This document shows positions 1 to 6,838 of a stretch of DNA of 7,897 nucleotides, piece by piece. The position numbers and the translations under genes were made by a program. The DNA lies in the NCBI GenBank assembly GCA_016188625.1, contig JACPHL010000192.1, positions 1-7,897 on the forward strand, written 5' to 3'. This stretch comes from Candidatus Rokuibacteriota bacterium. Its GTDB lineage: Bacteria > Methylomirabilota > Methylomirabilia > Rokubacteriales > JACPHL01. A model generated the notes under the pieces. That model saw only the letters and a list, made by a program, of their open reading frames with translations, did no database searches and was not told the DNA's origin. The first letter of the stretch is position 1. Each line of letters begins with the position of its first letter.

Positions 1-2
1 AC

Positions 3-473
3 ATCGCCCTCGGGATGCTCATCGCCTCCCTCGCCGCCACCCGCCTCGTCGAGCGGGCGCGCCTCGGGTACTACTTCCGGGCGATCCGCGAGGACCCCGA
101 GGCCGCGGCGAGCCTGGGGATCGCCGTCACCCGCTACAAGCTCATGGCCATCGCGCTCTCGGCCGGGTTCACAGCCCTCGGGGGGACCCTCTACGCCCAG
201 TACATCCTCTTCATCGATCCCGAGTCGGTCTTCCCGCTCTCGCTCTCCATCCTGATCTGCCTGGTGGCGGTCCTGGGCGGGGTGGGCAGCCTCTGGGGGC
301 CGCTCCTCGGCGCCGCGGTCCTCATCCCGCTGTCGGAGTTCACCCGGGTCTGGTTCGGGGGGACCGGCAGGGCGGTGGACCTGATGATCTACGGCGGGCT
401 GATCGTGCTGGTGGCGGTCTTCCAGCCCCAGGGCCTGATGGGGCTCCTCCGCCGCCTCGGGAGGGGCCCATGA
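3..473 (+). CDS. livM: Branched-chain amino-acid ABC transporter permease LivM, C-terminal part (5' end outside window)
   Basis: Inner-membrane permease subunit of a high-affinity branched-chain amino-acid (or related amide/amino-acid) importer. The reading frame is open from base 3 and the gene begins upstream of the window. About 156 residues are visible. They include the cytoplasmic coupling segment typical of LivM (AIREDPEAAASLGI followed by YKLMAIALSAGFTALGG), which docks on the ATPases, then hydrophobic membrane segments (around LSLSILICLVAVLGGVGSLWGPLLGAA) and a last helix (LMIYGGLIVLVAVFQPQGL). The ending QPQGLMGLLRR is usual for the family. The stop codon overlaps the livG start by 4 bp (ATGA at 470-473), which indicates translational coupling. 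The substrate cannot be told from a permease fragment; many liv-type systems carry amides, urea or aromatic compounds. The family call is secure. Confidence 0.93.
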   Translation: MALGMLIASLAATRLVERARLGYYFRAIREDPEAAASLGIAVTRYKLMAIALSAGFTALGGTLYAQYILFIDPESVFPLSLSILICLVAVLGGVGSLWGPLLGAAVLIPLSEFTRVWFGGTGRAVDLMIYGGLIVLVAVFQPQGLMGLLRRLGRGP

Positions 474-1189
474 GCCTGCTCGAGGTCAGCGGGGTCACCA
501 AGCGCTTCGGGGGGATCGTGGCGAACGCCGCCATCAGCTTCGCGGTCGCCGACGGCGAGCTGGTGGGGGTGATCGGTCCCAACGGCGCGGGGAAGTCCAC
601 CCTCTTCGACGTCATCACCGGCTTCTACCGCCCCGAGGCCGGGCGCGTCCGCTTCCAGGGGGCGGAGATCACCGGGCGGCGGCCGGACGAGATCACCCGG
701 ATGGGGATCGGCCGGACCTTCCAGAAGCTCCGCCCCTTCACGGGGATGACGGTGCTCGAGAACGTCATGGTGGGGGCCCTCCTGCGCGCGCCCGAGCCGG
801 CCGTCGCCCGCGAGCAGGCCCTGCACTATCTGGAGCTGGTGGGGCTGGCCGACCAGGCCCGGGCCTACGCGCGCGAGCTCTCCACCGGCCAGCGGAAGCG
901 CCTGGAGATGGCGCGCGCCATGGCCACCCGCCCCCGGCTCCTCCTGCTCGACGAGGTGACGGGCGGGGTGGACCAGCGCTCCATCCCCGGCCTGGTGGGG
1001 CTCATCGCGCGGCTCCGGGAGGAGGGGGTGACCCTGCTCGTGATCGAGCACAACATGCGGGTCATCATGTCCATCGCCCGGCGGATCATCGCCCTCCACC
1101 TCGGGGAGAAGATCGCCGACGGCCCGCCCGAGGAGGTGGTCCGGGACCGCCGGCTGATCGAGGCCTACCTCGGGGCCCACTATGCCTGA
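470..1189 (+). CDS. livG: Branched-chain amino-acid ABC transporter ATP-binding protein LivG
   Basis: Cytoplasmic ATPase that normally pairs with LivF to drive the LivH/LivM permease. It has 239 residues, close to the usual ~250. Motifs seen in order are Walker A GPNGAGKST (residues 36-44), Q-loop Gln85 in GRTFQKLRPF, the ABC signature LSTGQ (137-141), Walker B LLLLDE (157-162) and H-loop His194 in VIEHNM. All catalytic residues are present. Two positions are slightly unusual: Walker B is followed by Val rather than the common Pro (DEV), and the D-loop reads GGVD instead of GLN. Both are probably tolerated variants. The C-terminus EAYLGAHYA matches the family ending (YLGxxYA). The ATG at 470 overlaps the livM stop, fixing the start. 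Downstream, the expected adjacent livF start is displaced by an insert of about 290 bp. Confidence 0.95.
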   Translation: MSLLEVSGVTKRFGGIVANAAISFAVADGELVGVIGPNGAGKSTLFDVITGFYRPEAGRVRFQGAEITGRRPDEITRMGIGRTFQKLRPFTGMTVLENVMVGALLRAPEPAVAREQALHYLELVGLADQARAYARELSTGQRKRLEMARAMATRPRLLLLDEVTGGVDQRSIPGLVGLIARLREEGVTLLVIEHNMRVIMSIARRIIALHLGEKIADGPPEEVVRDRRLIEAYLGAHYA

Positions 1190-1317
1190 ATGGGCCTCAC
1201 GATTGTTGGCGTGGGCCAGCGCATCCAGACCCGCGCTGCGCCGGGGATGCCCCAGCCGGAGCGAATTCCGATCGAGCCGTAGCGGGCCGCGAAGCGCAGG
1301 GCGGCGCCGCGCCCCGA

Positions 1318-1343
1318 GCGGGCCCAACGCCCGTTGGGCCCGC
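1318..1343. repeat. Perfect inverted repeat: 11-bp stem, 4-nt loop
   Basis: The left arm GCGGGCCCAAC (1318-1328) and right arm GTTGGGCCCGC (1333-1343) are exact reverse complements around loop GCCC. An RNA copy would form a very stable hairpin on either strand. It is not followed by a T-tract, so it is not a canonical intrinsic terminator. It lies in the insert between livG and livF. Confidence 0.85.
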
Positions 1344-1351
1344 GAGGCTAA

Positions 1352-1369
1352 CCCCCCGCCTCCGGGGGG
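1352..1369. repeat. Second GC hairpin: 7-bp stem, 4-nt loop
   Basis: The arm CCCCCCG (1352-1358) pairs with CGGGGGG (1363-1369) around loop CCTC. It starts 8 bases after the larger hairpin and is followed by a further G-run (1372-1378). In a G/C-rich background a C6/G6 stem is less surprising than the 11-bp hairpin, but the tandem placement suggests a structured element. Confidence 0.6.
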
Positions 1370-1477
1370 ATGGGGGGGCCAGCGGCGACGCCCGAGCGAG
1401 CTGGCCCGTCGAGGCGAGGAGGTTGAGCGGAGGCGGGGCGACCCGGCGCAGCGCGACGATGACCAAGATGAAGCCCG

Positions 1478-2173
1478 ATGGAGGGGCTCGACGTCGCCTA
1501 CGGGGACCTTCAGGTCCTCTGGTAGGCCTCCCTCGAGGTCGCCGAGGGCGAGATCGTCGCGCTCCTCGGCCCGAACGGGGCGGGCAAGAGCACCCTCCTC
1601 AACACCGTCTCCGGCCTGGTCCCCGCGCGCGCCGGCCGGATCGAGTTCCGCGGGCGGCGGATCGAGCGGCTCGCCGCCCATCACCGGGTCGGCGAGGGGC
1701 TCGTCCACGTCCTGGAGCGACGGCGGCTCTTCCCCTACCTCACCGTCTACCAGAACCTCTGCCTCGGCGCCTACCACCCGGCCGCCCGGCCCCACCGGGC
1801 CGAGGCCCTGGAGCGGGTCTGGGCCCTTTTCCCCGTCCTCCGCGAGCGCCGGGGGCAGCTGGCCCACACCCTCTCCGGCGGGGAGCAGCAGATGCTGGCC
1901 ATCGCCCGGGGGCTCATGGCCCGGCCCCGCTTCCTCATGGTGGACGAGCCGACGCTGGGCCTCGCCCCGAAGGTCGTCCAGGAGATCCTCGCGGTCCTCC
2001 GCCGCATCAACGCCGAGGGGGTCACCATCCTCTTCGTCGAGCAGAACGTCCAGCTCGCCCTCGCCCTCGCCCACCGGGGCTACCTGCTGGAGAGCGGGCG
2101 GGTCCTCCTCGGCGGGAGCGCGCCCGCGCTCCTTCAGTCCGACGAGGTCCGGAAGGTCTTTCTCGGCCTGTGA
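1478..2173 (+). pseudogene. livF: LivF-type ABC transporter ATP-binding protein interrupted by an in-frame TAG
   Basis: Translating from ATG 1478 gives a LivF-like start (MEGLDVAYGDLQVLW), then TAG at 1523-1525, then an uninterrupted LivF body to TGA 2171-2173. The region spans 231 codon positions including the TAG, close to the normal LivF length. After the stop come ASLEV, Walker A GPNGAGKST (1568-1594), signature LSGGEQQ (1871-1891), Walker B FLMVDEPTLGLAP and VEQNV. The usual VPEGRRLFP motif reads VLERRRLFP, a further departure. No in-frame ATG, GTG or TTG lies between the TAG and Walker A, so re-initiation would not restore a full ATPase. An in-frame TGA at 1469-1471 blocks extension upstream. 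The options are a true pseudogene, a sequencing or assembly error, or amber readthrough; I favour a decayed gene, because the upstream insert and the motif change point the same way. If it is dead, LivG may work as a homodimer or borrow another LivF. Confidence 0.8.
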
Positions 2174-2189
2174 CATGCCGTTCTAGGGC

Positions 2190-2218
2190 TTGAACCCGGG
2201 GGGGGCCTGTGATAGCGT
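2190..2218 (+). promoter_or_regulatory. Weak candidate sigma70-type promoter upstream of the mechanosensitive-channel-like gene
   Basis: TTGAAC (2190-2195, four of six matches to TTGACA) and TAGCGT (2213-2218, three of six matches to TATAAT) are separated by 17 bp, in the short gap after livF. A start site a few bases downstream would exclude translation from the ATG at 2219 and favour the ATG at 2258. The match is modest. No terminator is seen after livF, so read-through from the liv operon is also possible. Confidence 0.35.
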
Positions 2219-2257
2219 ATGCGTGGTGCCGCCGCAGCGGTCCCACAGACGACAGGG

Positions 2258-2944
2258 ATGGACATCGACACAACCCTCCTGAGCCCGGGGCGGGAGTTCC
2301 TGTCCCGCCTGGCGACCTTCCTCCCGAACCTCCTGGCCGCCGTCTTCATCCTCGTCCTGGGGTGGTTCCTGGCCCGGTTCGCCCGGCTGGTGGTCGCCCG
2401 GTTCCTCTCCGCCGTCCGCTTCGACGTCGCCTCGGAGAAGGCGGGGATCACCGAGGTCCTCTCCAGGGCGGAGATCCCGCAGCGGCCGAGCGAGCTGATC
2501 GCCACCCTCGTCTACTGGCTGACCCTGCTCATCGTGGTCATGACGGCCGTGAACGCCCTCGGGCTCCAGACCGTCTCGGAGCTCCTCAACCAGATCCTGC
2601 TCTACATCCCCCGGGTCATCGCCGCCGTCGTCGTCCTCATCCTCGGCTTCTTCTTCGCCAACTTCCTGGCCGGCGTCGTCCGGACGGCGGCCGCCAACGC
2701 CGACATCCCCGAGGCCGACATCCTGGGGACCGTGACCCGGTACGCCCTCGTCGTCTTCACCGGGGCGGTGGCGCTCCAGGAGCTGGGGATCGGGGCCGAG
2801 CTGGTCCGCTCGGCCTTCAACATCCTGTTCGGAGCCGCCGCAGGGGCCCTGGCCCTGGCCTTCGGCCTCGGCGGAAAGGACCTGGCCCGCGACTGGATGG
2901 CCCGGTACCTGGAGTCGGCCCGGGCCCGGCGGCGAAAACCGTGA
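2258..2944 (+). CDS. Small membrane protein of the conserved TM-helix / MscS-superfamily-like (CmpX-type) family
   Basis: Predicted inner-membrane protein of 228 residues. Hydrophobic segments lie at about residues 20-45, 82-102, 115-140, 160-178 and 186-205, a multi-helix layout typical of the conserved TM-helix repeat proteins annotated as small-conductance mechanosensitive channels. The Gly/Ala-rich last helix running into [13 protein letters not shown] resembles the pore helix and FGLG junction of MscS. The chain ends there, so the cytoplasmic beta domain of true MscS is absent. Channel activity is inferred from family only; CmpX-type proteins have also been tied to envelope stress. An in-frame ATG at 2219 would add 13 residues (MRGAAAAVPQTTG), but it sits against the candidate promoter; neither start has a good Shine-Dalgarno, so the start is uncertain. 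Thioredoxin begins 13 bp after the stop, suggesting cotranscription. Confidence 0.8.
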   Translation: MDIDTTLLSPGREFLSRLATFLPNLLAAVFILVLGWFLARFARLVVARFLSAVRFDVASEKAGITEVLSRAEIPQRPSELIATLVYWLTLLIVVMTAVNALGLQTVSELLNQILLYIPRVIAAVVVLILGFFFANFLAGVVRTAAANADIPEADILGTVTRYALVVFTGAVALQELGIGAELVRSAFNILFGAAAGALALAFGLGGKDLARDWMARYLESARARRRKP

Positions 2945-2949
2945 AAGGA
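2943..2949 (+). promoter_or_regulatory. Strong ribosome binding site for thioredoxin
   Basis: AAAGGAG lies 8 bases before the ATG at 2958, immediately after the stop codon of the preceding gene. It is one of the clearest Shine-Dalgarno matches in the window and supports the thioredoxin start. Confidence 0.75.
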
Positions 2950-2957
2950 GTCGCACG

Positions 2958-3287
2958 ATGGCAGGCGCCAGCATCCTTCACCTCGACCAGGCCTCCTTCG
3001 ATACCGCCATCGCCGAGCGCGGGGAGCCCGTCCTCGTGGACTTCTGGGCGGAGTGGTGCGGGCCCTGCAAGGTGATCGCCCCCGTCCTGGAGGAAATCGC
3101 CCGGGAGTACGAGGGGCGGCTGACCGTGGCCAAGGTCAACGTGGACGAGCACCCCGACCTCGCCGCCCGCTACGGGATCCGCTCGATCCCGACCCTCCTG
3201 CTCTTCCGGGACGGGCAGGTGGTCGAGCAGATCGTCGGGGCGGTCCCGAAGGCCCAGCTGAGAAAGCGCCTCGACGCCCTCCCCTGA
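2958..3287 (+). CDS. trxA: Thioredoxin
   Basis: Cytoplasmic dithiol-disulfide oxidoreductase of 109 residues, the normal thioredoxin length. The active site is WCGPCK with Cys34 and Cys37. The buried Asp28 (VDFWAEWC) and the cis-Pro loop SIPT with Pro78 are present, as are the [15 protein letters not shown] strand/helix and the [16 protein letters not shown] ending. No signal peptide or membrane anchor is seen, so it should act in the cytoplasm, reduced by thioredoxin reductase, which is not in this window. A strong SD (AAAGGAG) fixes the start. It follows the membrane protein by 13 bp and precedes thiL by 34 bp, consistent with one operon. Whether it is the main cellular thioredoxin or an additional copy cannot be told from here. 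Confidence 0.95.
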   Translation: MAGASILHLDQASFDTAIAERGEPVLVDFWAEWCGPCKVIAPVLEEIAREYEGRLTVAKVNVDEHPDLAARYGIRSIPTLLLFRDGQVVEQIVGAVPKAQLRKRLDALP

Positions 3288-3321
3288 GCCCTGACCCCGG
3301 CGAAGGGTCTCCACCATCGGC

Positions 3322-4341
3322 ATGACCCTGAAGGAGCTGGGGGAGTGCGGCCTCATCGAGCGGCTCCGTCGCCGCCTCGGCCCGCCGCCTGCCCGGGTCC
3401 TGGTGGGGATCGGCGACGACGCCGCGGCCGTCGCGGGGTCGGGGGCGACCCTGCTCCTCACGACCGACACCCTCCTCGAGGGGGTCCACTTCCGCACGAC
3501 CACCGCGACCTCCCGCCAGATCGGCGCCAAGGCGATGGCCGCGAACCTCTCCGACATCGCGGCCATGGGGGGGGAGCCGCGCTGGGTCCTGGTGGCCCTC
3601 GCCGTGCCGGCAGGGCTCGAGGTCGCGGACGTCGATGAGCTCTACGCCGGGATGGAGGAGATGGCCGCTCGGCACGGGGCCGCCCTCATCGGCGGGGACA
3701 CCTCCGCCTCCCCGGACCGGATCGTCCTGGCCCTGACCGTGGTGGGGGAGGTCGAGGGTCCGCCCCTGACGCGGCGGGGGGCCCGGCCGGGGGACGCGAT
3801 CCTGGTGACCGGGGAGCTCGGGGCCGCGGCCGCCGGCCTGGCGCTCCTCGAGGGCGACGGCGCGGGGCTCGCGCCCCAGGAGCGGGCGCCCCTCGAGCAG
3901 GCCCACCGCGCCCCGACTCCCAGGGTCCGGGAGGGGCGGCTGATCCGCCAGAGCGGGGTCGCCACGGCCATGATCGACCTCTCCGACGGCCTGGCGGGGG
4001 ACCTCGGCCACATCGCAACCGAGAGCGGGGTCGGGGCTCGGGTGCGCCTGGGCGCCCTCCCGGTCGGGGCGGCGACCCGGCGGGCGGCCGCGGCCCTGGG
4101 GCAGGACCCCTGGCGCCTGGCCGTGACCGGCGGGGAGGACTACGAGCTGCTCTTCACGGCCCCGGCCGCGGAGGCCGACGGCCTGGCGGCCCGGGTCGCG
4201 CGCGAGACCGGCACCCCGGTCAGCCGGATCGGGGAGATCCGCCCCGCCGCCGACGGGGTCGCGTTCGTGGGCGACGACGGCCGCGCGGTCCCGGTCGGGG
4301 CGGGCTTCGACCACTTCGCCGCCCGCGGGGAGACATCGTGA
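3322..4341 (+). CDS. thiL: Thiamine-monophosphate kinase
   Basis: Catalyses ATP-dependent phosphorylation of thiamine monophosphate to thiamine diphosphate, the last step of cofactor synthesis. The 339 residues match the family length. Motifs of the PurM/ThiL fold appear in order: GECGLIERL at the N-terminus, GIGDDAAAV (29-37), TTDTLLEGVHF (47-57), NLSDIAAMGG (75-84), GGDTSAS (124-130), RPGD (155-158), MIDLSDGLAGDLGHI (217-231), GGEDYELLF (270-278) and GFDHF (328-332). The Asp-rich metal and nucleotide sites are intact. The ATG at 3322 gives the usual MTLKELGE start; its SD is weak (GAAGGG about 14 bases upstream), so translation may partly depend on coupling to trxA. The stop overlaps the next gene's GTG by 4 bp (GTGA 4338-4341). 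No other thiamine-synthesis gene is nearby. Confidence 0.97.
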   Translation: MTLKELGECGLIERLRRRLGPPPARVLVGIGDDAAAVAGSGATLLLTTDTLLEGVHFRTTTATSRQIGAKAMAANLSDIAAMGGEPRWVLVALAVPAGLEVADVDELYAGMEEMAARHGAALIGGDTSASPDRIVLALTVVGEVEGPPLTRRGARPGDAILVTGELGAAAAGLALLEGDGAGLAPQERAPLEQAHRAPTPRVREGRLIRQSGVATAMIDLSDGLAGDLGHIATESGVGARVRLGALPVGAATRRAAAALGQDPWRLAVTGGEDYELLFTAPAAEADGLAARVARETGTPVSRIGEIRPAADGVAFVGDDGRAVPVGAGFDHFAARGETS

Positions 4342-5570
4342 CCCTGGAGCTCCTCGGGCTCCTCGCCCTCCTGGGCTGCTCGGCCCTCCTCAACGGGGCC
4401 GAGGCGGCCTACTTCTCCCTGGGCCGCCATCGTCTGCGCCACCTCGAGGACAGGGCCGAGACCGGGGGGGTGATCGGTCAGCTCCTGGCCCACCCAGAAG
4501 ACCTCCTCGTCACGCTCCTGGTGGGGATGACCCTGGTGAACATCGCCGCCTCCGCCCTGGCGACTTCGGTGGCCGCGGAGCTCTTCGGCCCCTACGGGCT
4601 CGAGGTGGCGATCGGCGGGATCACCTTCCTCCTCCTCGTCTTCGCCACCCTCGGCACGGAGCACCCCCAGCGGGTGAGCCAGCTCGTGAGCCGGCCGGTC
4701 TGGCTCCTGGCGCGGCTCCTCGCCCCCATCCGGCGGGCCCTGGGCGCCCTCGCCGCCCTCGTGGTCAGGGTCATCCCGTGGGAGCGGGAGGAGCCGGTGA
4801 TCACGGAGGAGGAGAGCAGGACGCTCGTGGACGTCGGCCACGAGGCGGGGGTCGTGGAGCGCGGGGAGCGGGAGATGATCCACAAGGTCTTCGAGCTGGG
4901 GGACACCACCGTCGGGCAGATCATGGTCCCCCGCACGGACCTCTTCGGCGTGGAGGTGGGGACCCCCCCGGGGGAGCTCCTCGAGGCGCTCCGGAGCCAC
5001 GCCCACCACCGGGTCCCCGTCTTCGAGGAGACGATGGACAACATCATCGGGATCCTCTCCACCAAGGACCTCCTCCCCTACGTCCAGGGGCTCCCGCCCG
5101 ACTTCGACCTCCGGGCCCTCCTCCAGCCCCCCTACTTCGTCCCGGAGACGAAGCGGGCCGACGCCCTCCTCAGGGAGTTCCGGGCCAAGAAGCGTCAGAT
5201 GGCGATCGTGGTGGACGAGTACGGGGGGACGGCGGGATTGGTGACCCTGGAGGACATCCTCGAGGAGCTGGTGGGGGAGATCGCCGACGAGTTCGACGTG
5301 GAGGAGCGGCTCTACCAGCAGCTCGACCCCGGGACCTACCGGGTCTCGGCGAAGATGCCGATCGCCGCCTTCAACACCCTCATGGGCCTCGAGATCCCGG
5401 ACGAGGCCTTCGACACCGTGGGGGGGTGGGTCCTCGACCTCTTCGGCCGGATCCCCCACCGGGGGGAGAGCGTGGAGACCGGCCCGGTCCGTGTCACCGT
5501 GGAGAAGGTCCTCCGGACCCGGGTCCTGGAGATCCTGGTGACGCGCCGGGGGACGGAGGAGCCGGCGTGA
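4338..5570 (+). CDS. CNNM/CorC-family membrane protein (DUF21 + CBS pair + CorC/HlyC domain), first paralogue with degenerate DUF21 motifs
   Basis: Inner-membrane protein of 410 residues, annotated in databases as hemolysin-like or CorC/CNNM; relatives take part in Mg2+ (or Co2+) export and divalent-cation homeostasis. The DUF21 membrane domain covers about residues 1-145, the CBS pair about 193-315 (MVPRTDLFGV; HHRVPVFEETMDNIIGIL; AIVVDEYGGTAGLVTLEDILE) and the CorC/HlyC domain about 328-405 (DTVGGWVLDLFGRIP). GTG 4338 overlaps the thiL stop and has GGGGAGA just upstream. Departures from the family pattern: the FFSxxE serine is replaced by Asn19 (LLNGAE), the first Asn of GNTLVN is Met64 (GMTLVN), and the conserved GExxPK stretch is missing (LLLVF runs directly into ATLGTEHPQR at about 102-112), consistent with a short in-frame deletion. 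The cytoplasmic domains look intact, so transport may be altered while nucleotide sensing is kept. It is followed by a paralogue with a 4-bp overlap. Confidence 0.92.
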   Translation: MTLELLGLLALLGCSALLNGAEAAYFSLGRHRLRHLEDRAETGGVIGQLLAHPEDLLVTLLVGMTLVNIAASALATSVAAELFGPYGLEVAIGGITFLLLVFATLGTEHPQRVSQLVSRPVWLLARLLAPIRRALGALAALVVRVIPWEREEPVITEEESRTLVDVGHEAGVVERGEREMIHKVFELGDTTVGQIMVPRTDLFGVEVGTPPGELLEALRSHAHHRVPVFEETMDNIIGILSTKDLLPYVQGLPPDFDLRALLQPPYFVPETKRADALLREFRAKKRQMAIVVDEYGGTAGLVTLEDILEELVGEIADEFDVEERLYQQLDPGTYRVSAKMPIAAFNTLMGLEIPDEAFDTVGGWVLDLFGRIPHRGESVETGPVRVTVEKVLRTRVLEILVTRRGTEEPA

Positions 5571-6838
5571 CCCCGCTCCTGGTGATCGGCGGCTGCCTCC
5601 TGGCCTCGGCCTTCTTCTCCTCGGCGGAGATGGCGTTCATCGCCGCGAACCGTCTCCGGCTGCGCCACCTGGCCGAAGAGGGCAACCGGATCGCCCGCCG
5701 CTACCTGGAGGCCTTCCACCGCCCGGCCCGGGTCTTCTCCACGGCGATGATCGGGGTCGCCCTCGTCCACATCATCGCCTCGGCGGTGGCGACCTGGTGG
5801 CTCCTCCCCGTCCTGGGGCCCGTGGCCGCGCCGGCGCTCGCGACCATCACCCTGACCCCCCTCATGCTGGTCTTCGGCGTCATCCTCCCCAAGGCGGTGG
5901 CCCGGCAATGGAGTACGGCCCTCATCCTCCGCCTCTTCCCCCTCCTCGAGGCCGCCTCCTGGCTCCTGGCCCCGCTCGCCTGGGGGTCGGCCGGCCTGGT
6001 CGAGCTGGCCCTGCGGGGGATGCGACGGACGCCCGAGGGGACGCGCGCCTTCGTCTCCCGCGAGGAGCTGAAGCTCCTCTTCCAGGTGGAGCCCCACGAA
6101 TCGGACGTCAAGGCGGAGGAGCGGGAGATGATCGACAAGATCTTCGACCTGGGGGAGACCCCGGTCCGGGCGGTCATGGTCCCCCTGGTGGACGTGGTCG
6201 CCCTCCCCGAGGAGGCCACGGTGGAGGAGGCCGTGGCCGTGATCCGCGGGCGGGGCTACTCGCGCCTGCCCGTCTACCGCGAGCGGGTGGACCACGTGGT
6301 AGGAATCGTCACCGCGCTGGATATCCTCCGGCAGGGCGCGGGCGGCGGGATCAAGGCCCTCCTCCGCCCGGCCCTCTACGTCCCGGAGGGGAAGCGGATC
6401 GACGACCTCCTCCGGGAGATGCAGCGCCGGCGGGTCCAGCTCGCCGTGGTGGTGGACGAGTACGGGGGGAGCGTGGGGGTCGTGACCGTGGAGGACATCG
6501 TGGAGGAGATCGTGGGGGAGATCGAGGACGAGCACGACCGCCGCTCCCCCTCCATCGAGCCCCTCCCCGACGGGAGCTACCTGGTGGCGGCGCGGGTGGG
6601 GATCGACGAGCTCAACGAGGTCCTCGGCTGGGAGCTGCCGAAGCGGGACTACGAGACCGTGGGCGGCCTGATCCTGTCGGTCCTCCACCGGATCCCCAGG
6701 CCCGGCGAGGAGGTGGACATCCCGGACTATCACCTCACGGTCGTGGACGCCGACGAGCGCCGGATCCTGAAGGTCAAAGTGACGCCCCGTCGGAGCGCCG
6801 TTCCCGGCGGGCCACCCACGAGAGGAGGCACGGCATGA
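5567..6838 (+). CDS. CNNM/CorC-family membrane protein (DUF21 + CBS pair + CorC/HlyC domain), second paralogue
   Basis: Inner-membrane protein of 423 residues with the same layout as its neighbour: DUF21 membrane domain about 1-150, CBS pair about 203-318 (MVPLVDVVAL; YSRLPVYRERVDHVVGIVTALDIL; LAVVVDEYGGSVGVVTVEDIVEEIVGEI), CorC/HlyC domain about 330-406 (YETVGGLILSVLHRIPRPGE). The start is GTG 5567, overlapping the previous stop (GTGA), with GGAGGA at 5555-5560. The first motif is intact (FFSSAE, Ser18 to Glu21), but the GNTLVN motif reads GVALVH (63-68), losing both Asn. The GExxPK motif reads GVILPK (104-109), with Val105 in place of the conserved Glu. It thus keeps what the first paralogue lost and lacks what that one keeps. 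Likely role: divalent-cation homeostasis, possibly as a heterodimer with its neighbour; direct transport is uncertain. The stop overlaps the next ATG. Confidence 0.92.
   Translation: MTPLLVIGGCLLASAFFSSAEMAFIAANRLRLRHLAEEGNRIARRYLEAFHRPARVFSTAMIGVALVHIIASAVATWWLLPVLGPVAAPALATITLTPLMLVFGVILPKAVARQWSTALILRLFPLLEAASWLLAPLAWGSAGLVELALRGMRRTPEGTRAFVSREELKLLFQVEPHESDVKAEEREMIDKIFDLGETPVRAVMVPLVDVVALPEEATVEEAVAVIRGRGYSRLPVYRERVDHVVGIVTALDILRQGAGGGIKALLRPALYVPEGKRIDDLLREMQRRRVQLAVVVDEYGGSVGVVTVEDIVEEIVGEIEDEHDRRSPSIEPLPDGSYLVAARVGIDELNEVLGWELPKRDYETVGGLILSVLHRIPRPGEEVDIPDYHLTVVDADERRILKVKVTPRRSAVPGGPPTRGGTA
6821..6828 (+). promoter_or_regulatory. Ribosome binding site for the dienelactone hydrolase gene
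   Basis: AGAGGAGG lies 6 bases before the ATG at 6835, inside the end of the preceding gene. It fixes the start that overlaps the upstream stop by 4 bp. Confidence 0.75.

Larger units (their letters stand above)
1190..1477 (+). other. Unusual ~290-bp non-coding insert between livG and livF, with two GC hairpins
   Basis: LivG and livF normally abut or overlap. Here 288 bp separate the livG stop from the first livF-like codon, and I find no convincing protein in either strand. The reading frames present are long only because of high GC and have low-complexity Arg/Pro/Ser translations. The stretch contains a perfect 11-bp stem hairpin (1318-1343) followed by a second, 7-bp stem hairpin (1352-1369). 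An ATG at 1182 inside the livG end (ATGCCTGA overlap) may be the original livF start, now cut off from its coding sequence; that is inference. No target-site duplication or transposase is visible. It may be a dispersed intergenic repeat or a small non-autonomous element. Confidence 0.55.

Noticed and set aside
1197-1466. 89-codon minus-strand frame in the livG-livF insert
   Set aside because: No recognisable motif, Arg/Pro/Ala/Ser rich, no clear ribosome binding site. It could be tested if the insert proves to be repeated with the frame conserved.
389-2176. 595-codon open frame on the minus strand across livG and livF
   Set aside because: Its translation is dominated by Gly, Asp, Glu, Pro and Arg with no domain, and mirrors the codons of the + strand ABC genes. 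It is a by-product of very high GC.
1182-2186. 334-codon + strand frame from the ATG overlapping the livG end through the livF region
   Set aside because: The translation is Ser/Arg/Pro low complexity. The LivF motifs are in another frame. Only its ATG is of interest, as a possible relic of the livF start.
5336-6733. 465-codon minus-strand frame opposite the CNNM genes (and a similar one at 4140-5459)
   Set aside because: Translation is rich in Asp, His, Gly and Pro with repeated HHDDEHP-like stretches that are the reverse reading of conserved CBS codons. The + strand genes have full family motifs.
4338-6838. Reading the CNNM pair as a haemolysin toxin locus
   Set aside because: The hemolysin name is historical. 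The domain layout (DUF21, CBS pair, CorC/HlyC) is that of cation-homeostasis proteins, and no toxin or secretion gene is nearby.
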